This document shows positions 1 to 4,780 of a stretch of 5,484 nucleotides of DNA, one piece after another. The position numbers and the translations under genes are program-made. Origin of the DNA: an uncultured Methanomicrobiales archaeon (GTDB lineage Archaea > Thermoplasmatota > Thermoplasmata > Methanomassiliicoccales > Methanomethylophilaceae); the NCBI GenBank assembly GCA_946528255.1, contig CAMMYR010000055.1:1-5484 (forward strand). The letters run 5' to 3'. The notes beneath the pieces were generated by a model, which saw only the letters and a program-made list of their open reading frames with translations, searched no databases and was not told where the DNA came from. Each line of letters starts with the position of its first letter. Within the stretch, counting starts at the first letter, position 1.

Positions 1-1
1 A

Positions 2-127
2 TCGCCGCTCCTGGAGCACGACGCGATGTACATGAAGATCATCTACGAGAGGGCCCTGGTCAAGAAGGTCAGCAGGGACCTCAAGGAGAAGAGGAAGGCC
101 GAGGCAGCCGCTGCCGCCGGTGAATGA
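2..127 (+). CDS. C-terminal tail of an unrecognised protein (5' end outside window)
   Basis: An open frame enters from the left edge and ends with TGA at 125-127, giving 41 residues. The tail begins SPLLEHDAMYMKIIYERALV and continues with a Lys/Glu/Arg-rich, probably helical stretch ending in an alanine run (EAAAAAGE). The high G/C at third codon positions and the position directly before hxlB support real coding. I do not recognise the family; such charged Ala-rich ends are common on archaeal cytosolic proteins and carry little information. Its last codons contain the GGTGA ribosome binding site of the next gene, so the two are probably co-transcribed and translationally coupled. Confidence 0.7.
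   Translation, partial: SPLLEHDAMYMKIIYERALVKKVSRDLKEKRKAEAAAAAGE
119..123 (+). promoter_or_regulatory. Ribosome binding site GGTGA deciding the hxlB start
   Basis: GGTGA, the 3' half of the archaeal Shine-Dalgarno consensus, lies 5 nt before the ATG at 129. It favours that ATG over the in-frame GTG at 120, which overlaps the motif itself. The site is embedded in the last codons of the upstream gene. Confidence 0.65.
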
Positions 128-128
128 C

Positions 129-707
129 ATGGACGCTCTGGAGAAGATCCTGGAGTCCTGCAGGGACACCGTCCTCTCGGTCGACCCCGAGAGCCGCGAG
201 GAGCTCGTGGAGGCGATCATCGATTCCAAGAAGACGTTCATCTACGGTTCCGGGAGATCCGGCCTGGTGGGCCAGCTCTTCGCAGTGCGCCTGGTCCAGC
301 TGGGATTCGACGTCCATTTCGTCGGAGAGATGACCACCCCGATTATCGGACCCCGCGACCTTACCCTCCTGATATCCAACACCGGGAACACCTCGTCGGT
401 CTGCCAGACCGCGAGGATTGCCCGCAAGATAGGCTCCCGCGTCATATCTCTGACCAGCGACGGCGAGTCGGAGCTGGCGGACAACTCCGATGTGTTCATA
501 GTGATGGACACGCCCCGTCAGCTGGCATGCGCCCCCCTCGGCACGATTTTCGAGGATTCGGCGCTCCTGTTCTTCGACGGCATAGTCGCCGACATAATGG
601 ACAGGCTGGAGATCTCCGAAGAGGAGATGCGCAACCGCCACGCCATCTGGGTGCGAATTCGCTCCTCCAGAAGTATGTCCGCCTTCTCCAGATCGGAGGC
701 GCGGTAA
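129..707 (+). CDS. hxlB: 6-phospho-3-hexuloisomerase (SIS-domain protein) with an atypical C-terminal extension
   Basis: This cytosolic enzyme interconverts 3-hexulose-6-phosphate and fructose-6-phosphate. In archaea lacking the oxidative pentose phosphate route it works in reverse with hexulose-6-phosphate synthase to make ribulose-5-phosphate. From the ATG at 129 the product is 192 residues. A single SIS domain fills most of it: GSGRSG at 40-45, SNTGNT at 83-88 (where SGSGET is usual), GTIFE at 138-142 with the conserved Glu142, and the family's terminal Arg-His pair at 170-171. From memory, relatives such as MJ1247 end only a few residues after that pair. Here the frame continues about 18 more residues (RIRSSRSMSAFSRSEAR) to TAA at 705-707, overlapping the convergent ORF on the other strand. 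The extension looks like read-through after loss of the native stop. Family assignment is firm; the extension's status is uncertain. Confidence 0.88.
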   Translation: MDALEKILESCRDTVLSVDPESREELVEAIIDSKKTFIYGSGRSGLVGQLFAVRLVQLGFDVHFVGEMTTPIIGPRDLTLLISNTGNTSSVCQTARIARKIGSRVISLTSDGESELADNSDVFIVMDTPRQLACAPLGTIFEDSALLFFDGIVADIMDRLEISEEEMRNRHAIWVRIRSSRSMSAFSRSEAR

Positions 708-964
708 ACGGCCAGGGACTGTTCGAGATCGTCCACTATGATCAATATCCTTGATCCTTCAGGTATGGCCACTTTCGAGGGATCGGTGGAGAGGGGAGCC
801 CTCAGGCTTATCCCCAATACCGACTCCCCGTTCTGGTCTATGACAGCCACTGCGCCATCCATCCTCCCTCTGATAATAGCCTTCCCGGAGGACTCCGTCT
901 CCGAGATTATGGCATTGATGGAGTCGGATGTGAATACCGCGTCGGCGGTGCCGTAGATGCCCAT
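518..964 (-). CDS. Hypothetical protein, partner of the ubiquitin-like gene; C-terminus probably abnormal
   Basis: The ATG at 964 opens a 148-residue frame beginning MGIYGTADAVFTSDSINAII. Third positions are strongly G/C from the first codons, whereas the competing frame of the upstream gene is A/T-rich there, so this frame is the coding one in the overlap. Residues 1 to about 100 alternate strands and helices (AIIRGRMDGAVAVID, ESVLGISLR, SRILIIVDD) and end in EKADILLEE. I do not recognise the family. From about residue 104 onward the frame is exactly antisense to hxlB, turns Ser/Arg-rich and reaches TGA only at 518-520; this tail is probably not native sequence. The codons of the two genes align wobble-to-wobble, so GC3 cannot locate the true end. 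It overlaps the ubiquitin-like gene by 58 nt in another frame, suggesting coupled translation or a frameshifted fusion. Confidence 0.6.
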   Translation of the reverse strand: MGIYGTADAVFTSDSINAIISETESSGKAIIRGRMDGAVAVIDQNGESVLGISLRAPLSTDPSKVAIPEGSRILIIVDDLEQSLAVYRASDLEKADILLEERIRTQMAWRLRISSSEISSLSIMSATMPSKNRSAESSKIVPRGAHAS

Positions 965-1221
965 GCATCCCCATAGCCGAAACCGTAGATAACAGCTCGC
1001 AGGTCCAGCGGATCCCTTATCAGCTGCAGGACGTCGTCCTCCTGCGCATAGCCGCCGATCCTGCCCCCGTTGGGCAGCAGCACGTAGCCGTTCCTGACGC
1101 CGTATGCGCTCTGGCCCCATCTCTCCGATGCGGACCTCACGATGTCCTCGGCCCGGTTCTCCGGCCTCAGTTCCATTACGATCTCGTTCTTCCCGGTGAT
1201 ATCCCTCACTTTGAGTCTCAT
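907..1221 (-). CDS. Small ubiquitin-like (beta-grasp) protein
   Basis: This encodes 104 residues with ATG at 1221 and TAA at 907-909. The first about 73 residues read like a ubiquitin fold: MRLKVRDITGKNEIVMELRP matches the opening beta hairpin with its TGK turn, AEDIVRSASERWG is the helix, YVLLPNGGRI is the next strand and turn, and DDVLQLIRDP is the closing strand (residues 62-71). After it comes AVIYGFGYGD, then a Pro/Ser/Thr-rich tail (ending PSMP) with A/T-rich third positions that overlaps the start of the next gene and may not be functional. No C-terminal Gly-Gly is present in this frame, so conjugation cannot be claimed; YukD/EsaB-like non-conjugating proteins are an alternative. It is divergent from the zinc-ribbon gene and upstream of the unknown ORF. 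The fold call rests on sequence pattern only. Confidence 0.65.
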   Translation of the reverse strand: MRLKVRDITGKNEIVMELRPENRAEDIVRSASERWGQSAYGVRNGYVLLPNGGRIGGYAQEDDVLQLIRDPLDLRAVIYGFGYGDAWASTAPPTRYSHPTPSMP

Positions 1222-1297
1222 TATACCATCCGGACATTGCACATGGCGTTCAGGGTAAAAAGGAAGCAGTATGATTTTATCATTGATGGATGGTATA
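1222..1297. repeat. Perfect 10-bp inverted repeat flanking a divergent promoter region
   Basis: TATACCATCC at 1222-1231 is the exact reverse complement of GGATGGTATA at 1288-1297, with a 56-bp spacer. One arm directly abuts the ATG of the ubiquitin-like gene; the other ends 6 nt before the ATG at 1304. It could be a paired operator site. Alternatively GGATGG could act as a weak ribosome binding site for each gene. Confidence 0.5.
1257..1281. promoter_or_regulatory. Candidate divergent promoter elements (A/T-rich boxes)
   Basis: Two A/T-rich boxes lie in this otherwise GC-rich gap. TTTTATC (1274-1280) is about 25 nt from the ATG at 1304, which would give a nearly leaderless plus-strand message. 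On the minus strand, GATAAAATC at the same place, or CTTTTTACC at about 1263-1255, could serve the ubiquitin-like gene. Spacing is the only support. Confidence 0.35.
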
Positions 1298-1303
1298 CCC
1301 CTC

Positions 1304-1507
1304 ATGGTAGGCGGAATAAGGCTCCCCGAGCACTCCCACTGCGCGTACTGCGGCGACCCGATACCCTTCGGACAGGAATTCTGCGATGAGGAGTGCGCCC
1401 GCCTCGAGGCCAAGGCGGAAGCCGATGCCCAGAGGAAGGACGTACTGTTCTACGTCGCGTCCATCGCCACCGTTGCTGTCATAGTCGCAATAGGCCTTCT
1501 GATCTGA
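1304..1507 (+). CDS. Small zinc-ribbon, C-terminally membrane-anchored protein (DUF2116-like)
   Basis: This is a 67-residue protein from the ATG at 1304. It opens with MVGGIRLPEHSHCAYCG and has four cysteines, Cys13-x2-Cys16 and Cys27-x3-Cys31, expected to bind one zinc. A charged linker (residues 34-46) follows, then one hydrophobic helix at about 48-67 that ends the protein, so the ribbon is probably cytosolic and tail-anchored. The architecture and the RLPEHxHC...CxxC start match the short archaeal DUF2116 family, whose function is unknown to me. An in-frame ATG at 1271 would add 11 residues (MILSLMDGIPL) unlike the family and would overlap the presumed TATA box, so I prefer 1304. The last 29 bp overlap the end of the convergent folP gene, leaving no room for a terminator between them. 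Confidence 0.75.
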   Translation: MVGGIRLPEHSHCAYCGDPIPFGQEFCDEECARLEAKAEADAQRKDVLFYVASIATVAVIVAIGLLI

Positions 1508-2285
1508 GGGCGCCGACGGTAGCACCGACGTCGTGCACCCTGATGATGTCCGCACCGCAGCGGACTGCTTCCACCATGGCTGCCGCCGTGGCGGCATCTG
1601 GATCCATCCCGGGATAGGAATGGGCCAGGAACCTCTTGCGGGATGCACCGATGAGGACTGGATATCCGTTGGAGATGTCGTCGGAGGATACCAATAATTG
1701 ATGATTCTGCTCCGGGGTCTTCCCGAACCCCAGCCCCGGATCCAGAATTATGCCGTCCCTGCGGATACCGGCGTCCAATGCGGCATCGGCGCGGCTTTTC
1801 AGGAATGAGGATACCATCGAAACGGCATCCCCTGCGATGCCGTCCGCCTTGTCGAATACACCGCCTTCAGCCTGCATTATGACCACCGCCGCATCGTGTT
1901 CGGCGCAGACCTCCAGCATACCGGGGGCCAGAAGGCCGTTGACATCGTTCACTATCAATGCTCCCAAATCCAGGGCGGCAGCGGCGACCTCGGGCTTCAT
2001 GGTGTCGACGGATATCGGCACGTCGGTGGAACCTGCCAACTCCCCGATGATATCGGATATCCTGGCGATCTCCACGTCCGCCGGCACCGGCACGGCGCCG
2101 GGGCGAGTGGATTCCCCTCCCACATCGATTATTGATGCTCCGGCATCGATCATGTCGAAGGCATGTCCGACGGCGCAGGACTCCCACCTGCCGCCATCTG
2201 AAAAAGAATCCGGGGTCGCGTTCAGGATCCCCATGATGACCGGGGGGCCCGTGCGGTGCCCCCCGGCCCTGAAGGTTTGGCTCAT
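1479..2285 (-). CDS. folP: Dihydropteroate synthase
   Basis: It condenses 6-hydroxymethyl-dihydropterin diphosphate with p-aminobenzoate to form dihydropteroate in folate synthesis, in the cytosol. The 268-residue TIM-barrel protein is full length and has the classic motifs in order: GILNATPDSFSDGG (19-32), DVGGESTRPGA (54-64), SVDT (92-95), VNDVNG (112-117), LDPGLGFGKT (181-190), GASRKRFL (213-220) and RVHDV (249-253). Residues equivalent by motif to the E. coli pterin, pABA and phosphate ligands are present: Asn22, Thr60, Asp94, Asn113, Asp182, Lys217, Arg249 and His251. The ATG at 2285 overlaps the TGA of the HdrD-like gene (ATGA) and has no clear ribosome binding site, so coupling is likely. 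An internal ATG at residue 18 would remove the first barrel strand. A related pterin-binding role in methanopterin synthesis is possible, but the match to true DHPS is close. Confidence 0.9.
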   Translation of the reverse strand: MSQTFRAGGHRTGPPVIMGILNATPDSFSDGGRWESCAVGHAFDMIDAGASIIDVGGESTRPGAVPVPADVEIARISDIIGELAGSTDVPISVDTMKPEVAAAALDLGALIVNDVNGLLAPGMLEVCAEHDAAVVIMQAEGGVFDKADGIAGDAVSMVSSFLKSRADAALDAGIRRDGIILDPGLGFGKTPEQNHQLLVSSDDISNGYPVLIGASRKRFLAHSYPGMDPDAATAAAMVEAVRCGADIIRVHDVGATVGALRSEGLLRL

Positions 2286-3376
2286 AGGAGCTCGTCTATG
2301 ACTTCGACCAGGTCCCTGACCTCGATCTTCCTGTCGCCCTTGGCGGCGGACAGGTTGTTGACGCAGAACGGGCAGGTAGAGATTATGACATCGGCGAACT
2401 CAGCCTCGTCCAGGCGGGTCCCTGCGATGTCCATGGACTCCTGGGGATATGCGGACCTCACGCCTCCGCCGCCTCCGCAGCAGTGGCTGGTCTTCCTGTT
2501 GAACTCCATCTCCCTGAAGTCGACTCCGGGGATCTTCCCGATGACCTGCCTGGGCTCCTCGTAGATGCCGCAGTGCCTGCCCAGGTGGCAGGGGTCGTGG
2601 TATGTGACGACCTTGCCGTCCATGGGCTTGAGCTTCAGGTCCTGCCTGGCCAGGAACTCGGTGATGTGGAGCACCTCGAACGGCACATCCACATACTTGG
2701 GGTACTCGTGCTTGAACATCCTGTAGCAACCGGCGCAAGCCAGCACCAGGGTCTCGACGCCCATGGCCTTGATGTTGTCCACGTTCTTCTGCATCAGCGG
2801 CGTGACATCGTCCTGGGACCATCCGACCCTCTGCATGACGGAACCGCAGCAGACCTCGTCCACGGTGGTGAAGTCGACCTTCAGCTTCTCCAGGATGCTG
2901 AGGGTGGCCTGGGCGGTCTTCTTGGATCTGTAAGTGGCGGTGCATCCCACGAAGTATCCGACCTTGGCCTTCTTGGGGGTCCTTCCCAGAGCCTCGGCCC
3001 TGGGAGTCTCCTCCCCGAAGGGGTTGCCGGTCGCCAGTATGCTCTCGCACATGGCCTTGTGCTTCGGGAGGATGTGCCCGTTGGCCACGAGATCCGCGCG
3101 GCAGAGCTCGATGATGTCCACGATCTCCACCTTTGAGGGGCACCTCCTCACGCAGTCCGCGCATGTGGTGCAGGTGTACATGTTCCTCACAACGGATTCG
3201 TCAGCGGCCAGGTCCCCGTTGAGGAGACCGTATGTCAGGATGATCCTGCCCCTGGAGAGGGCGGAGTCCCACCCTATGGATTTGAACGAGGGGCATACGC
3301 TCTTGCAGAAGCCGCACATGGTGCACACGTCGACCGCGTGCCTGACCTTCTCCAGGTTCTTGACGTCGAAAGCCAT
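2282..3376 (-). CDS. HdrD/GlcF-like iron-sulfur protein with two CCG domains
   Basis: This is a 364-residue soluble electron carrier or catalytic subunit with no membrane segment. The N-terminal half holds two ferredoxin-type [4Fe-4S] motifs, Cys18-21-24-28 (CTMCGFCKSVCP) and Cys69-72-75-79 (CTTCADCVRRCP). Two cysteine-rich CCG domains follow: Cys145, Cys176-177, Cys214/217 and Cys263, Cys299-300, Cys335/338. The second fits CX35CCX34CXXC as in heterodisulfide reductase. The wording CCGS...RVG and CCGGGGGVRS is closer to HdrD than to glycolate/lactate oxidase subunit GlcF, as I recall those families. HdrD reduces CoM-S-S-CoB in methanogens; its usual membrane partner HdrE is not here. The larA neighbour suggests instead, or as well, electron transfer from a flavin hydroxyacid dehydrogenase. 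It starts 1 nt after the larA stop, with GGTGA inside larA's last codons. The exact physiological role is uncertain. Confidence 0.85.
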   Translation of the reverse strand: MAFDVKNLEKVRHAVDVCTMCGFCKSVCPSFKSIGWDSALSRGRIILTYGLLNGDLAADESVVRNMYTCTTCADCVRRCPSKVEIVDIIELCRADLVANGHILPKHKAMCESILATGNPFGEETPRAEALGRTPKKAKVGYFVGCTATYRSKKTAQATLSILEKLKVDFTTVDEVCCGSVMQRVGWSQDDVTPLMQKNVDNIKAMGVETLVLACAGCYRMFKHEYPKYVDVPFEVLHITEFLARQDLKLKPMDGKVVTYHDPCHLGRHCGIYEEPRQVIGKIPGVDFREMEFNRKTSHCCGGGGGVRSAYPQESMDIAGTRLDEAEFADVIISTCPFCVNNLSAAKGDRKIEVRDLVEVIDELL

Positions 3377-3377
3377 C

Positions 3378-4619
3378 TCACATCACCTTGGGGATAGTTA
3401 CGCTGCCGTCCATGAGCACGATCACACGGGCCTTGGGATTCTCTTTAAAAGCCTCGCCGACGGCGTCGGCCACCGAGGGGAAGGGCCTGATGTTGGCGTC
3501 CTCCAGGAGCTTGGGGTCCAGGTCGGTGACCGCCCAGATGGATGCCCATGTGGCGATCTCGGCCATCTTGGCCGCCTTGTGGTAGCCCAGCTTGTACTCG
3601 GCCCTGAGGTTCTCCAGGACCTGGTTGGGGTCCTTGGAGGAGGAGAGCTGCTGGAGGAAGGTGGCGTGGCCTATGCCCTCCCTGCACTTGGAGACCATGA
3701 TGATCTTCCCGCCCTCCTTCAGGGCCCACTTGCCGTTATCCAGCGCCTTCTGCGACTGGTAGAGGTCGACGTCCATGGGGTACGGCGCCACGGAGACGAC
3801 GACGTCTGCCTTCTCCGGTATGGGCACGGAGAAGACCTCGTTGGCCCATCCGACGGCCCTGTCGAACGCGGGGTTCAGCGCACCGGATGCGACCTTGTAG
3901 ATGTTCTGATGGCGGTCCAGCACCATCTGTATGGAGAAGATCTGCTTCCCCTTGACCACGGCCAGGGCGTCCATCATGTCCTCGTGCACGGGGTTCCCCT
4001 CGAGCACCAGTGACTGGGCCTCCTTGCTCATGGCCAGCTTGTGGTTGGCCTCCACGGTCCTGAAGGATGCGACGCCGGGCAGGAAGCTCTTCCTGCCGCC
4101 GGTGTATCCTGCGAAGTAGTGGGGCTCGACCGATGTGATTATCACCAGGCGGTCGGCGTCCACGGCCATCTTGTTGACCTCCATGGGGGTGCCGTTCTTC
4201 GACGTGCCCAGGTTGACGCACTCTGATTTCTTCGCATCGTGGCAGAAGATCCTGTCCTTCAGCTCCCCGTAGTGGGAGCCGAACACGAAGGAGTATTCCT
4301 CCGGGGTCATGTCCCTGTGGGTGCCGGTGGCTATGAGGTACCTGGCCTTCCTGAGGTCCATCCTCTTGGAGAGGGCGTCGAGGACCTTGGCGGTGGGCGT
4401 CGGGCGGGTGCCGTCGTTCACGATGAATACGATGTCCTTCCCGCCTTCGAGGAACGCTTCCAGGGAATCATAGCCTATGGGGCTGTCGATGGATTCCCCG
4501 ATAACCTCGTCGGGGTCGCCGCACTGCACGTCCTTGGGGTAGAATGTCCCGATGTAGTTCGCATCCGGGATGTCCACCTTCTGGACTCCGTCCTTTCCGT
4601 ACTTCACGTCGATGATCAT
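3378..4619 (-). CDS. larA: LarA-family nickel-pincer racemase (lactate racemase-like)
   Basis: A 413-residue protein, the usual LarA length. LarA enzymes racemise or epimerise alpha-hydroxyacids through hydride transfer to a nickel-pincer nucleotide (NPN) covalently bound to a lysine. The motifs are intact: NDGTRPTP (68-75), ATGTHRDMTPEE (97-108), EPHYFAGYTGGRKSFLPG (165-182) and ANHKL (191-195). Aligning by motif spacing to the Lactiplantibacillus enzyme gives Arg72, His101, His167, Lys177 (cofactor lysine), His193, Gln288 and Lys291, with a constant offset of 7 from His174 onward. The active site therefore looks complete. The substrate may be lactate or another 2-hydroxyacid; LarA paralogues vary. 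NPN synthesis genes larB, larC and larE are not in the window. The start at 4619 fits the TATA box about 36 nt upstream; the frame stays open to 4853 but the extra residues are unlike the family. Confidence 0.88.
   Translation of the reverse strand: MIIDVKYGKDGVQKVDIPDANYIGTFYPKDVQCGDPDEVIGESIDSPIGYDSLEAFLEGGKDIVFIVNDGTRPTPTAKVLDALSKRMDLRKARYLIATGTHRDMTPEEYSFVFGSHYGELKDRIFCHDAKKSECVNLGTSKNGTPMEVNKMAVDADRLVIITSVEPHYFAGYTGGRKSFLPGVASFRTVEANHKLAMSKEAQSLVLEGNPVHEDMMDALAVVKGKQIFSIQMVLDRHQNIYKVASGALNPAFDRAVGWANEVFSVPIPEKADVVVSVAPYPMDVDLYQSQKALDNGKWALKEGGKIIMVSKCREGIGHATFLQQLSSSKDPNQVLENLRAEYKLGYHKAAKMAEIATWASIWAVTDLDPKLLEDANIRPFPSVADAVGEAFKENPKARVIVLMDGSVTIPKVM
3382..3387 (-). promoter_or_regulatory. 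Ribosome binding site GGTGAT for the HdrD-like gene, inside the larA 3' end
   Basis: On the minus strand the last larA codons read AAG GTG ATG TGA, creating GGTGAT. The core GGTGA lies 6 nt before the ATG at 3376. The stop and start codons are separated by a single G, a layout typical of translational coupling. Confidence 0.7.
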
Positions 4620-4649
4620 TTGGACCGACCGAATGGCCGATTGAATCAG

Positions 4650-4660
4650 AATATATAATA
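4650..4660 (-). promoter_or_regulatory. TATA-box promoter of the larA operon
   Basis: The minus strand reads TATTATATATT, preceded by a GC-rich CGCGCGCG stretch. The box centre is about 36 nt from the larA ATG, so transcription starting about 25 nt downstream of the box would give a leader of only about 10 nt. No Shine-Dalgarno motif precedes larA, which agrees with a short-leader or leaderless message. All three operon genes probably depend on this promoter. Confidence 0.65.
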
Positions 4661-4698
4661 CGCGCGCGGGTGCAAGACGGTATCCATGGTTGATAGCG

Positions 4699-4708
4699 TT
4701 TAAAAATA
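4699..4708 (+). promoter_or_regulatory. Candidate TATA box for the surface-protein gene
   Basis: TTTAAAAATA sits about 75 nt before the ATG at 4781, predicting a leader of roughly 50 nt. A second A/T-rich stretch, ACTATTAATT (4718-4727), is an alternative giving a shorter leader. It is divergent from the larA promoter. Only composition and position support it. Confidence 0.45.
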
Positions 4709-4780
4709 TTAGGCAAACTATTAATTGAGAATGCACATGCGACCGTAGTTTCTCCTCGAGAGATTTGCGTGAGGAATATG

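Noticed and set aside
120..128. GTG at 120 as the hxlB start
   Set aside because: It overlaps the GGTGA motif, which is correctly spaced for the ATG at 129.
81..641. Minus-strand 186-codon frame opposite hxlB
   Set aside because: It is a shadow of hxlB with no motif and no initiation signal.
656..661. GAATTC at the odd hxlB junction as a sign of a chimeric clone joint
   Set aside because: Another GAATTC lies at 1377-1382 inside an intact gene, so the site alone is not evidence of an artefact.
665..964. Faint likeness of the unknown ORF to RCK/TrkA C-terminal domains (IPEGSRILIIVDD)
   Set aside because: Only one strand-turn pattern matches; too weak to name a function.
1271..1303. ATG at 1271 as the zinc-ribbon protein start
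   Set aside because: The extra residues do not look like the family, and the region carries a likely TATA box and one arm of the inverted repeat.
2934..4013. Long plus-strand open frame of 359 codons opposite larA and the HdrD-like gene
   Set aside because: It is antisense to two well-supported genes, shows no recognisable domain, and has the Val/Leu/Gly/His-rich composition of a shadow frame in GC-rich DNA.
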